A stretch of DNA of 54,271 nucleotides from Flammula alnicola (lineage: Eukaryota; Basidiomycota; Agaricomycetes; Agaricales; Strophariaceae). The notes beneath the pieces were generated by a model that worked only from the letters and a program-made list of their open reading frames with translations, did no database searches and was not told where the DNA came from. A program made the translations under genes and the position numbers. The stretch lies in NCBI GenBank assembly GCA_015499995.1, contig JADNRV010000324.1, positions 1 through 54,271 of the forward strand, given 5' to 3'. Positions 30,443 to 41,859 of the stretch are shown one piece after another (positions within the stretch are counted from its first letter, which is position 1; each line of letters begins with the position of its first letter).

Positions 30443-33400
30443 TTATGCGCGTTGGTGATTTTGAAGTGGTGTTAAAATTTTTTCTTGGTGGTGCGAAGAG
30501 CCCGAGTCGTGCGTTTTATCATGATCGTGGTGGCCCTCCTTTTCGCGTTTCCCAGCGCCTCCCGGCCTACTAGGCCCCGTCGAAGGAGGCCCTTGAGGTT
30601 CCGAGAGCTTCTCCCATTCAGATAGCAACTGCTGCCCAACAGTAGGCTCCAGCTCCGTCCCATCCCGCGACACCTTGACCTCCTTATCGTGATTCCAAGG
30701 ATTCCGCAAATGTCGCGTGCGATGAAAAGGCAGCGGGTCCGTACAGAGCCACTGCACCGCGAAGCTATCGCCCCATGTCTCTTCTCCCCTCTGCACTTCC
30801 TCCACCGGCCGTTCCCTGCCGGCTTCTCCTGGCTCCACCTCGTGCTCGGGATCCTCCACCTTCTCCTCCTCCTCCTCCACAATGTGCAGCGATGGCGCCG
30901 CCCTCGAACCTGACATCCCTTGCCCCTCTGAGCCAGGACTGCTCCCGGGCTGCCCCTGGTTCGCCCTCATCGCCCGCGCAGGGGCAGAAGCATCCAACGC
31001 GAACCCTTCTGCCCGCTGAGGCTCGAGGGCATACCGCCTCTGGTCCAAACTATGCTTCACCGGCGGCGTTTCAAGCGACGGTAGCTGGTATCCTTCACCA
31101 AGTAGCGCAGGTGCCGTGTGCCGCAAGCGACTCGGACTAGGCGTCTTCCTTGAACGAGGGTCGGGTGTGGGGGCACCTACAGGCAGCGGCGAGTTGTCAA
31201 CAAGGCGGTGGTCGCTCGGCGAGAAGAAAGGCGCTATTTGAGCGGAGAGTGGAGATGATGAAGACCGAGAATTTGAAGCTGACGGCCGAGCTGCCCACGA
31301 TACGCTTGGTTCACCACGGCGGACAGGCCCAGTCATCCTGTGCGATAGGATAAGTTTTTCCGTACATCGTCCCTGATTCAAGAAGAATAAAAAGTGCCTA
31401 CCTAGCATAGCCATAAAATTCTCCGCTCTTGTTGACCCCAAATATCAGATGGACTTCCTTGCTTGTTCGGAAGGCTTTGTCCAAGATCTCCTCGTTGTGC
31501 TTTTGAGTAGCCCAAACTCCGCGTTGAACGCTAATATCCAAATCTTCCTGAGAAGGGTAAAATATCAAATCAGAAACAATTCTAAACTCCAAATGAAAGC
31601 CACAACGTATCAAAGCATACCTGTGTCAGAGACTTGAGAATAAAATAGCGTTTTGGGAAATGTCGACCCAAGAAACTCGAATTCGTCGATGAATATGAGC
31701 CCGAACTACTCGAGTGCTTGACGTTGCTGCTCCTCTTACTACCCTCATCGCTCGATATAGACACATTGGAGATAGCACGATCGAGGTTCGCCGAAATACT
31801 CCCAGACGACGTTGAAGGATCGTCAGAGGCAGACAGTTCCGAAGGGTCGCTCGCCGCCTCGCGAGCCTTGCCTTTCTGCTCCTGAACCCACTTCGTATGC
31901 ATGCCCATCCCCCGCTGACCACCGACGCCCGCCTTCAGGTCGTCGTCTTTTCTCCGCACGCGGCACACCAGCCGCGGACACCGAGAGTCGTTCGGACGTA
32001 GCGGAATTCCATTGAAGCGTACTATAGCTCGAAGCAATTGATCCTCGCTCTCGTAGTTGATGAACGCACAATTCGAACGCGAGATGAGGAAGATGGATAG
32101 CACGCCTGAAGAATTACCTTCGTCGTCCATTTGCTGGGGTTGTTGGGCGAAGAATCGCCATAGCTCGTCGTGAGTCGCGTCGGACGGCACGTTGCCGACC
32201 ACATGACCCACTCCGATCGATGTGCAGGTGGGTTGGGATGGTATGACCGCCTCATGAGCGGGCGTCCACTACTGGACGCTGGACTAGGGGCTGCCGTGAC
32301 TGCGGGCCTAGACTTTGGTGAGAAGAGGCCCAATGCCTGGTGCGTGTGGCGCATCCATGGACTCTGGTCGTCTGAGTACTGGGAGAACGACTGGGCAGAG
32401 GCGACTGGATAATTCGAGGACGACCCAGATGGATTCGCCGACGAAGGGGGCTTGTTGCACCATACGAACCCTCCATTGTATGCCCCCCTGCGAATAGCCA
32501 ACGGTGTAATGGCCGTGAAAGGAGTGCCCTGCATCGTACTGCTGTGGAGATGGTGCTGGTGCTGGGTGTGGGAGGTAATACCATGTTCCTTGAGGTTCAC
32601 TCTCTCCAGTTGGCGTGTAATGTGGGCCAAATGGCGGCGGAGCATACTGCGATGATACATTGGAGATGGGGGAAATGTTTGCGGTGGATATGGGTATGAT
32701 GGTGTCGGGATTGGCGATGGGTATTGTAATGAGTGAAATGCGCCTGAGCCAACGTACGAAGGTGAAAGAGTGTTGCTCTGTCCTGATGGCGAAGGTATAT
32801 GGGATGGTCCAGGAGACGAAGATGTATTGACCTGATGAGGCGAATAGATGGAAGAGCTATGCGTGCCAGAGAAAGATTGGTGCGAAGCACCTTCTGGGGA
32901 ATTTTGTTGGTAAGGAAATACAGGCGCATGAGGTTGCAACATGGGTTGGTAGTTGGCGTGTATGTTTGGTGAGATCATGCTGTTGTCGGGCACGCCAGGG
33001 TGGTGGTACGTGTGGGAGAACGCGAAGGGAGGGGGGGAGTGTGCTATATTCATCGGGCTCGGCTGAGCAGACATCGTGTATTGTCCAACAAAGCCGCCCC
33101 TCTGATTATAGGGCACTGTCGGGGAGGAGTAATGCAGAGACGAGCCTTGAAAGCTCGCGGGAGGCCGACTATGAATATTGTCGGAAGAACTGAGAGGAGA
33201 GGCATAACTGTGATTTGACGTGGGTTGAGAAGGATGTGGTCCAGGTCGTTGTTGAGGATTTGCCAATGTCGAACGAGATCGTCGCCGATGTGACCCAACC
33301 TTTGCTTGATCAGGCCTATCACCGTGCATAGAATCTGGTGCAGTGTTTTTTTGGCCGCCCGAGAAATCTGGCGCTTCGGAATTTATGGTAGGAGTGGGGA

Positions 33401-33804
33401 GATTCGCGCGGTCATGAATTTCTACAAAGATAGAAGCTGTTAGTCGAGTCGAGGAACCCGTGGAATTTACTGGAAAGTTGGAGATTAAACAAAGACAGGA
33501 CGTACCGGGGTTGTTTCGATAGGTACCGGGAGAATCGAACTTTGGCTCTAGGAAATAAAATAAGAAATCTGCATAGCAAAATGACGAGACGGAAAGAAAA
33601 GAGAGAGGAATAAAGGAGGAGGAGCTGCTCCCTCGCTTGTCAGTAACTAGAGGGACGCGAACCACTTTTTTCTGTGCAGGCACACGTGGGTATAGAGTTT
33701 GAATCACGTGATGCATTACCTTTTTGACGGAGGAGCTGGCTAAAATGCCCTGGAGTTGGAGTGGAGGCCCTCACGACTCGGTCTTCTAATTGGGCTTCTA
33801 CCAT
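30443..33804 (-). CDS. RRM + YTH-domain RNA-binding protein (m6A-reader type)
   Basis: Exons 33804-33720, 33547-33506, 33421-32754, 32646-31621, 31547-31402 and 31337-30443; about 953 residues. Residues 30-500 are Ser/Pro/Tyr-rich and disordered. An RRM starts near VGNVPSDATHDELWRFF (about 32195) with SIFLISRSNCAFINYES. The YTH domain begins RYFILKSLTQEDLDISV. Cage residues corresponding to YTHDC1 Trp377 and Trp428 are Trp619 (RGVWATQ) and about Trp670 (SVSWAARP). The second half (WGDSFAVQWLCTDPLPF, TRHLRNPWNHDKEVKVSRDG, GQQLLSEWEK) follows after an insertion of roughly 170 Ser/Pro/acidic residues. Reading frame is uncertain at 32200-32490: the upstream frame hits TAGs near 32260-32305, while another frame carries YHPNPPAHRSEWVMW up to the RRM. 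Either a 44-45-nt intron or two compensating one-base changes resolves this. Role: binding methylated or YTH-motif RNA to control its fate. Confidence 0.85.
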
Positions 33805-34939
33805 TTTGGGGGCAAGGTGAGGAGGCAATACTGGTTAACTAAAGACATTTGGAATATGAATGAAACGGGGGGGATAAGTGGATGACAGAACGAGATAGCA
33901 AGGCCTGCTTACTGGATGCCTTGTTGCGGTAGAGTTTGGTGGAAGGAAATGAGGAGCGTTGTGGCCACGGATGACCTGCGAAATATGTTGAAAGACACGG
34001 TATGAGGTATGTCCTTTTCTTTAAGTACAAGTCAACGTGAGAAGAATGACGTCACAGAGACGGTACTGTTCCAAAAACATGTCGAATTTTTCGGCGTTTG
34101 TTCATCACGGCCCCTTTCGTCCTGGATATTCGCCATCTGGACACGAGGTGGTTATCGGCAATCGCACGAATGGAGCATACAAAAACATAACGCTATTTGA
34201 AGCCTGAAGCCTGCTCAGTTGTCAGCAGTTCGACCACCCAATTGTCATGAGAGAAACAGGACTAGACCTATGCTCCTATTGGATGAGATGCCTAGAATCC
34301 CTGGAACACGTTGATTCCGGCAGAGAACTATCGAATACCGCGGCAATCAATATATCGGGGGCAGACCTTGCCGCATACAGGACATACTCGTGAAACGCCA
34401 GCAGTCTCCACGAACTCCACAGGCTCGTGGCCGGTGACACTTACTTACCAGCAAGTTAGGAAGTAAGGCAAAAAGGGTCAATGACAAGAGTCGCGCCACA
34501 CAATTCAATGAGTCATGTCACGTGTAGCCAGAGTGCGCAGCCACTGTCCAGTCCTGTGCAGTCAAATCTCTGGGCATGGGACGAGAACGAAAGAAATGTG
34601 CCCGCGTTAAATAAGATAAGAAGCTCCCATCCACCGGAGGACGTTCTAGTCTGACCTGTAGATAGCTCCTCCGTCATCAGAGCTCTGGCTTTGCCTGAAA
34701 ATAGCCCAAGGCGATCCCGAGAGCGAGTCGTCTTCTGCGCGCCCAGCTGCTCAGGTAACTCCCCACTCAGGGACCCAGACCAAGGGTTCGTAGGTCGTCT
34801 ACCCGGCTGTGCCGTCGCGAAAACGGAGAAAGAGCTCGGTCGTCAGATAAATCGGTTTAGCCGCTTAGGAACTATGACTTCACAAAGGGTGGGCGCGAAG
34901 GAAGGGTGGTGGCAATGTTCGAGCCACAGTCCCCACTTT
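33805..34939. other. Gene-poor upstream region of the YTH gene
   Basis: No supportable gene in over 1.1 kb. The first few hundred bases should carry the YTH gene promoter. Short frames on both strands lack motifs. Confidence 0.45.
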
Positions 34940-35353
34940 TTATAAACTAATAAGTCGAGCGACGATCACCATGTGCATTTGTGTGTAAGTCACAGTAAGT
35001 GCCAATCTGTGCCAATGCCATGCAATTATTCCGGAAAGAACCCTAAATCCAGTACCTGAGGCTAAATTTTCCGCGTCTGGACGGAGAATGACGTCGCCGC
35101 TCCCTTTCCCAGCTGTCGCTGATCCATACAGCCTCATTTTCATTGTATCAGTACCAGATGCCCTATCGACGAGTTCATCGTCAAGAACAGAAGTAACCCC
35201 CAGAATTTTCTGGTGCAGACGTGCGTCATGCGCATACCGAAATTTGACATTGACATGTGCGAGACAGAATTCAGCGACACGCTCATGACACGCCGAGACG
35301 GTCAAAGCCCAGTGGATATAATTACCATTGCCGTCTAGAAAGCTCTGCCTCAT
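34940..35353 (-). CDS. Hypothetical 137-residue frame, possibly a gene fragment
   Basis: Open frame beginning MRQSFLDGNGNYIHWAL with balanced composition (FRYAHDARLHQKIL, DDELVDRASGTDTMKMRLYG). I recognise no family. GTAATT at the GNGNY codons could be a donor and ACAG-type acceptors exist nearby, so the true model may differ. No partner exon could be identified. Low confidence that it is expressed. Confidence 0.22.
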   Translation of the reverse strand: MRQSFLDGNGNYIHWALTVSACHERVAEFCLAHVNVKFRYAHDARLHQKILGVTSVLDDELVDRASGTDTMKMRLYGSATAGKGSGDVILRPDAENLASGTGFRVLSGIIAWHWHRLALTVTYTQMHMVIVARLISL

Positions 35354-35782
35354 GAATAGCTCTCATGTGGCTGCCATCGGGTGTTTTTGTAAAAAAGGAG
35401 GTTAACGTACTGCGCATCATTGAGAGGGAAAGAGCCATTCTTTCGCATCAACTGCTCCAACTGACTCCAGCGCCCATTGGTACCGACAGCTCGCACGATA
35501 CCGACATAGCATGTCTGAATTTATTTCATACTAGAAAATACGTGTACTCTCCGCCGCCTCTTGACTTCAATTCAACCTGCTCGATTTTTTTTACCTTTGG
35601 CCGGGTCTAGACCCCTTCGGAACAATGCGAACTACTACAAAGCATTTGGTGTATACTCTTCGACATCTCCGCCGACACAAATCCCAGCTAATTAATTCTC
35701 AGGTGTGTGGGACCTTTCGCAGACTTACCTTATAATATGATCATCGGTTGTTGATCGCTAAGAGATCATGATCGACTTAACT

Positions 35783-36014
35783 GATCCCGTTGAAATTGTG
35801 TACCTCACCGTCATTCAGACGTCACTAGTCACTTCGCAGGTCGATTTACATATCGTGTCCACTGGCCAGATATCATAAGTAGCTTTGGCCATTCACCCCG
35901 TGCTTGTTGTTCGTTAAAGTGATAGGCTTATCGATATCTACCGTATCCATATTGACATGGACGCAGATTATCCTTAGACGAAATGAAGTCGATGAGGTTA
36001 TTTTACCCCAGGGC
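35783..36014 (+). repeat. Direct duplication, copy 1
   Basis: About 232 bp starting GATCCCGTTGAAATTGTG and ending GAGGTTATTTTACCCCAGGGC. It is recognisably the same sequence as 36683-36909, with several small deletions and substitutions. No terminal TG...CA, tRNA-primer site or polypurine tract is seen, so an LTR identity is not supported. Confidence 0.8.
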
Positions 36015-36290
36015 TGCAGACCTAGACCTTTGAGTTTCTGGCAGCCTGGGACCTATCTGAACCTCTGGACATCATTCCGTATGTCCAACAGATAAAGCGT
36101 TCACGAGATAACGCACCGTATTGGCGGACGCCCCATTGCGACTTAGTGCACTCTTCTACTAAATATCAAAAACATGACGTTCTAAACTTGAATACGACAT
36201 GCTAAAAATATGAAGACAAATTATCTCTTATTGACGGCGAGCCCCATTCAGCCCCTTGCCAATTTATCCTTTAGAGCTCGCTCTCACAAT

Positions 36291-36760
36291 GACTGATTTC
36301 AATCATAACGACGTCTTAAGCTTCTCTGGGGGGTGCGAGGATGAGTCCGATGAGGTCACATTTAACGACACCATCCAAACTTTAAAAACACGTCCCAGAT
36401 GGTCAACGTTATCCGTTTCAGCGATTTATATGACCTCATCGATGAGTGGGCATCTGGGACAATTGCTCGTCCAATGTTGGTTGTTGTGATAGATCTATCA
36501 TCTGCCAGTGCGACGCGGTATCAAGCACAGATACCTCTAAAACAAGGGACCCTCTCAGCTCGAGTACTCGACGATCATTTGCATTCAATAAACTGCTGTG
36601 AGCGTCCAAGTCCTTCTCTACATACGCATTCAAACATGTACGCTATAAGTCTCGTAGGATTCAGCAATGAACTCCAGCGACCGATCCCGTTGAAACTTGT
36701 ACTGTCATTCAGACGTCACTTTGCAGGTCATTTTACCATGTCCACTGGCCAGATATCATA
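36291..36760 (+). pseudogene. Two short frames between the duplicated segments
   Basis: An ATG at 36289 opens a frame with CEDESDEVTFNDTIQTLKTR. The sense-looking continuation QMVNVIRFSDLYDLIDEW lies in a different frame from about 36395. The two parts look like one former protein broken by a one-base change near 36393. No family is recognised and no intron resolves it. Confidence 0.25.
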
Positions 36761-36909
36761 GCTTTGACCGTTCACCTCATGCTTGTTGTTGTTAACGTGA
36801 TGGACTTATTGGTAGGTATGTACCATATCCGAGTCCATGTCACGGTTGACATGGACGCAAATTATTCTTAGACGAAATGCAGTCGATGAGGTTATTTTAC
36901 ACTAGGGCT
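36683..36909 (+). repeat. Direct duplication, copy 2
   Basis: Second copy of the 230-bp segment, starting GATCCCGTTGAAACTTGTAC and ending GAGGTTATTTTACACTAGGGC. The copies are in the same orientation, about 900 bp apart start to start. Shared landmarks are TCATTCAGACGTCACT, TCCACTGGCCAGATATCATA and TTGACATGGACGCA. Confidence 0.8.
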
Positions 36910-38021
36910 CACTATGTACCAAAAAACTGGGAAAATTTCCTGGATATAAGTCTCATTCATCATGTATAAATCACTTAACCAGGAATTAATTCCCAAGTAG
37001 CAGGATCCCTCTTCATGCAACAGGAAATATGGAAGTTAATAATGGAACCCAGGCTAAACCAGGGAGTTCAAGGTACCCGCGAAATTTCCAATCTCCTGAT
37101 TTCGTGCGAGGGAAGTATAGCAGGAAATGACTTCTAGTCCATCCCTTAAGTAATACAAGTTCGTGAGGCAATGGGTAAGCCTCTCTAAGCCTGGCGCGCC
37201 AGCCTCACCACACATTGATTTTTCCTTATCTTATCGTACTATCATCACGTGACCACGCTCTCGGACTGTATGTAACACTAACAGCACTGGCAGTGGCAGT
37301 GGAAGTTAAAGTTTTCCTTCTTGTTTCCTTACGCTACCGTACACCGCCTCATATCTCATCCTGTTCATGATAATACACACCGTGGTCCAATCGAGCTATG
37401 TGACCACCCCAGTGAGCCCTATAGACGACGGGCTTCCACAATGCTGCTGTGTCACCGAGGCGGTGGTGGCCGCGGTGCCCAACTGAGCCTAGTAATAGTA
37501 TCCTTGCAGTTTCCTGTCACTCCCAGTTGAAACTTGACAGTCACTGCAGCAGTCCAACTTCCCAGTTCACGAGCATCATTGTACTCGTAAATGGTCGGCA
37601 GATCCCGATTGCCATTGGAAACTAATAGAACATAGACAAGGAAATTAGGACGACATTCACATTCCTCCACGCTCCATGGACCACCACGCCTCTGTACGCT
37701 TTCATCAATCCTCGTTTGCTTCAAATGCAAGGCGTATCTTAATTAAAACTTCATGGTGACGTTTTTCTTACAAATCTCGAAATTTTTCAAACCGTTACAC
37801 TGATTTATTGTATGCCTTTCATGCAAGTCAAGTGACTTGTGAGCAGAGTTCTTCAATGAGTGGGCAGTGCTAAAATGAGATTAGTACCATGCTGGTACAA
37901 TGATTTAGCCCCTCTGGAGGCTGCGATGGAGGCGGTGCGCGTCCTTTGTATTTAAGCTGGTACGCGCGTCGATATCGCTCTCTTTCTCCAACTACATTTG
38001 GCCTCCCTTCCCTCGACTACA
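36910..38021. other. Intergenic with a GGCGCGCC palindrome and one weak minus-strand frame
   Basis: CTGGCGCGCCAG (37191-37202) is a 12-bp palindrome. On the minus strand, 37730-37452 is open for 92 codons and contains ARELGSWTAAVTVKFQLG, which has a beta-strand look, but no start context or splice partner was found. The promoter of the gene at 38022 should lie at the right end (pyrimidine tract TCGCTCTCTTTCTCC at 37974-37988). Confidence 0.35.
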
Positions 38022-38581
38022 ATGTCTTCTCCGACTCACCAAGTCCGACAACATTCAAAGCACCGAAAGAAGCCGCCCCTTCCTGACCAACCTCAAGACA
38101 TGATCCTAATCTATCGAACAATGCGGGAGATTTTAGCAGCATCTCATGACATTGTCTATGCGGGAGAAGTACTGATAGCTTATCATCGTTGGTTGCTTTA
38201 ATTGATATTCTGTCGAACAGGAAGGGGATTGCACCTCCGAATTGGTTAGACGAGTATCCGAGGTGTCGGAATGGCTCTGGGGAGAGATACTTTTACTTCC
38301 CGGGGCCGATCTTCCATCTCTGTATGGTTCGATAGAAACCTATAAATCGTTTGTGCATGTCATATTCTGGCCTTCCGATTCTAAAAATTTCTTTTAGAAT
38401 ACTCTCTGACTTTCGGATTAAGGTGGAATCAAGGATGCTCACCTCTGACGATATGCATCGTCTTGTACAGCATATAGATGCATTCTTACATGATTTCAGG
38501 GCGAGTTATATATTCTGTCCATGTAAATATAACAGCATTTTGACCGAGGCCATGTTAGGCAAAGCGCAGTCGTGGTTCTAA
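38022..38581 (+). CDS. Uncharacterised small helical protein
   Basis: Three exons inferred: 38022 to about 38168 (donor GTACTG), about 38220-38321 (acceptor GAACAG, donor GTATGG) and about 38398-38581 (acceptor TTTTAG). The joined frame reads LIYRTMREILAASHDIVYAG, then CTSELVRRVSEVSEWLWGEI, then ILSDFRIKVESRMLTSDDMH. It is amphipathic and probably all-helical. The last codons (after FLHDF) may be intronic, with coding resuming near 38640 in HVIQEIADFFQYAHDLQVSG, where a SGGQFNIIHNP motif appears. Similar SGG-x-FN motifs occur in mushroom NLR-like and orphan proteins, but this is only a resemblance. Function unknown. Confidence 0.45.
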
Positions 38582-39456
38582 TGTTATCCACCCAAGTCCT
38601 TCCGAATCGCGTGAGCCTACCTTTTCTTTTCCCTGGGCACCGACATGTAATTCAAGAAATTGCAGACTTTTTCCAATACGCTCACGACCTTCAGGTCTCC
38701 GGAGGTCAATTCAACATCATACACAATCCAGTTGATACCGAAGCTCGCGCGCAAACTGTGCGGATATCTATCTTCAAAACCCTGACGAAATTATCACTGA
38801 TATGCTTATGCTTGATCTACCCCACAGGACAAGATCCACCGCGATGTTCGACATGTAAAGATCATGGTAATCATTTTATTTGGGTCAGCGGAGCACAAGT
38901 GTTTGTAAAATATATTTGACGTTATATACTCTCCCTTCTCTCCCCCTCTCCCCTCCCCTCCCCGAGTCCTCCCTCCTTTGGTGCTTGTGCTCCGCGGTAC
39001 TGCGATAGGAGCCATCAAGATAGCACGCGACTTGGCGGCACCTGGCTGCCTTATTTGGCTTGGGGCATCCCTTCGTAATGTTTTCTCTGCGCTCCCTCTC
39101 CTTATTAACTTGAACTTATTTATCATTGTTTGCCCCGGAAGCCTGACGGAGGAGAGCCTGTCGGCATTGGAGGACTCAGAGTCTGTTGAGAGCTCCGTAA
39201 AGGATGAACACAAGCTTGAGGTGAGTACTATATTAATTCTTTAATTCAACGTCAATTTCGTACATCTAAATCTGTAGTTACCCCTCGACGAGCAATCGGC
39301 CGCCTACGAGGCGGACAACTTTCACCAACTGTTTTCCTCACCATCTGTTTATTTCGGATCCCTACTACCGACATCGCCCATTTCCCAAACCCTTTTTTTT
39401 CTCCCTATTTATCCAGTCGTGGATGCTGCCAGAGGTAACCTCTGGACGCGCTACAA
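38582..39456. other. Possible 3' exons of the preceding gene; otherwise unresolved
   Basis: Contains the SGGQFNIIHNPVDTEAR frame near 38690-38750 and a hydrophobic frame (LPLLINLNLFIIVCPGSLTE, 39090-39150) followed by an acidic stretch. I could not join these to each other or to a start codon. Confidence 0.25.
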
Positions 39457-39931
39457 GTGCCCGATGAATTTGTGGACTCGTGGCTCGATGAGCGTGGACT
39501 CCACAGGCTCTGTTGTATGCTCTCGCCGCATCAGATGGGATCGCAAGAAGACACGATGCGCATTTGGCTCTGTCAGCTACAAGAGGATTATGTGAAGCTC
39601 GTTAATCGAAAGGTATGTCTTACTGGTTTTTACCATTATGCCTAGACTAATTACTGTCCGTCCATCCAAGCAGGCTATGGCTTTATCAGAGACCGAGTCT
39701 GAGCCTGAGACCGAGTCCCAACCGCTGGCTTGTCTCCACCTCCAGCAGTTCCACCGTCTCGTCCCGCGGCACCCAATGTTGCCCTTTCCACCGCAACATT
39801 GCCATCTCCACCTGCAGCCTCGTCGGACGCGTCGTCGTTGCGCAAATGAAGCCAGGCTATTAAACGAGGAAAATAAGAATAAGTTCGGGTCGAGAAGAAA
39901 ATTTGTGAACAGGGAAAGGACGCATACGTAA
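39457..39931 (+). pseudogene. Gene fragment with a frame break (continuation of the 38-kb locus?)
   Basis: Exon-like frame VPDEFVDSWLDERGLHRLC ... WLCQLQEDYVKLVNRK ends at a good donor (GTATGT, 39612), with an acceptor AAGCAG before 39673 and continuation MALSETESEPETESQPL. There the frame becomes unnatural, while the neighbouring frame gives GLSPPPAVPPSRPAAPN ... SLRK and a stop, as if one base were missing near 39724. A TAA lies just upstream of the first exon in frame. The composition suggests a real but decayed gene; family unknown. Confidence 0.35.
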
Positions 39932-40675
39932 TCATCCTTGGATCGATCGCGAAAATGAGTGTGCCCAACAATTCGCGCAGACTAAGAGCATCACCTGTGG
40001 CTGATGGGAGTCACATCAGTCTCAGTCTCAGAGTCATACAGTACCGACAGCCAAAGTCAACAAATTTAGTCACCTATTTTTCTCTGTGAATGTAAGAGCT
40101 TGAATCGAAAATAGACGATTGGAGCTTGTGATTGACACCAGAAGGAAGCCATTTGCACGAGTTGATCTCGCTCAAATCGCTATGTTTGCGTTGGAAAATT
40201 TGGCCACCCCATGAAAACATTACGGAACTATCCCTTCGCCTTGACCTTCATTCAGTAGATAAAATATCGATCTCTGAAGCAATCGAGCCCCGGAATAAAA
40301 TTCGAGTTCATGTCGTCATTGCTTCAGTGCCATGTTGGATGCGCGAAGACTCGGAGAAAGTTGAAAATACCTAATGAGCGCTATTCAAAAGTGCAGGCAT
40401 TCACCTCGTCTGAAATAACTCCATTTATGTGACTCCTAACGGAACGACGTAGGATAGACCGAAAGGATACTTTCCTTTACCTCGGCCAGGCAGCTTCAAG
40501 TTGAAGCCTGAGCTTAAATCTTTAAACTCGAACCGAGAATAAGTAATATGCAACAACTAACGAAAATATTGCATTGACGCTAAGTAATTAGGTATGATGC
40601 AGTAAAAATACCAGTAAAACAGATCTAGGATCCAGTAAGTAGACATTAAGTATAAGCATGATAGATGGTGTGCTC
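39932..40675. other. Intergenic, nothing recognised
   Basis: About 740 bp with short frames only; the right end is the 3' side of the leftward BTB gene. Confidence 0.45.
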
Positions 40676-41859
40676 TCATAAATCGAAATGATGATGCAGG
40701 TGTCTCGACACCTGTTCTCTCTTCGCCGACACTGCCTGCAGCGCCAGCGCCTTGCATGATGGCGTCAAACATCCTTCTAGGAGTATGTCGTCCCCCAGAG
40801 ACCGCTCCATGAACACCAACCGCCCGAGGACGTCCACCTCGGGCAAAGGACAGGGTCTCCCCAGCATCGTAGTCCACCGTATCTTCCATACCCGCACACA
40901 CTGAAGGTGCGAAGTACACTCCGTCGCCGCCTCAAATTCCGGTGGGTGCTCTTGTAGTTGTCTCCAATACGTGCGGAGGGAGTAGTACCCCGCCAGTATG
41001 TGAGTCCTTTGCTTGGAATTAAGCCCGCCACTCTCATCGAGACCGGGCCCGCTCCGCATTCGTGGCTCGGCCATCATTAAATACACATAGTACGTGTGAC
41101 CCAGGAGGTCTCGCATGCCATACATATCGGCGAGAAGCATCCCCGCTAAGGGGCGTAGCTCGCCCCAGTACATCCGCGTGACCCACTTCGACTGGATAGA
41201 GGAGCACAGCTCCGCGCTGCGGTACCCAATCGCGAGCTTTAGCGTGCGGACGTAGACATAATTCGATGCGGTGCGAAGTGGTGTCCTGTGCGATGTGACG
41301 GTGGCTTTGAAGGCGGGGAGAAACCACCGTGCTAGGTCTCGTAGGCCATACCGGAGAGACAGCTCGCCGATGGTTAGTAGGTGGTCCAATGTCAATGCAT
41401 GCACATCGAGGGAAGGACTGACGTACGGTGAAATAAAGGTTGAGCGATGGGTATGGGCCGGGTTAGTCGACGTGGGGGCTTACTAGGCGTTATATGCAGT
41501 CAATATTTGTTTGAACTGATCATTGGTATGGCCAACAAGACGGATGGGCGCTTCGGGTTTTGATCCTAGCCCAGAGGAGAACTTTACGAACTCCTGGATT
41601 TCTAGTGGCATCTGCTGAAAGAAACCTTCCGGCACCTGGACATAAATTAGCAATAAGTCCAACGATTTAGCCCGAGAGTATTGACCTTGAAAAGGGTATC
41701 GTCAACCAGTACGAACCGCTGAGCCCTCCTCTCATCCTTCTGCTGAACAGGCTTTTGGTGGCGTTGTGGAAAGGAATACAGGGGGAAAGACACCGCGTCC
41801 CCCTTTGGCGAGCACATTGGTCGGCTGTATCGTAGCTGGTGCTTGCATGTCATAGCCAT
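40676..41859 (-). CDS. BTB/POZ-domain protein 1
   Basis: Exons 41859-41686, 41635-41484 and 41417-40676; 355 residues, all phases consistent. The BTB core starts RFVLVDDTLFKVPEGFF, has MPLEIQEFVKFSSG and continues GHTNDQFKQILTAYNAYPSL, with the intron after the conserved DDTLFK as in the other BTB genes here. After the BTB come HALTLDHLLTIGELSLRYGL and the helical tail typical of the mushroom BTB expansion (LGHTYYVYLMM, LAGYYSLRTYWRQL, LGRLVFMERSLGDDILLEGC). Such proteins are thought to act as Cul3 adaptors or oligomeric scaffolds; partners are unknown. The 5' exon has an unusual low-complexity leader, and the ATG at 41859 is one of two close candidates. Confidence 0.82.

Noticed and set aside
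30689..31140. Plus-strand Pro/Leu/Ala-rich frame opposite the YTH insertion
   Set aside because: It is the complement of the Glu/Pro/Ser-rich insert; no start context and no conservation that I can recognise.
35783..36909. LTR retrotransposon with two LTRs
   Set aside because: No primer-binding site, polypurine tract, TG...CA ends or gag/pol residues were found between the copies.
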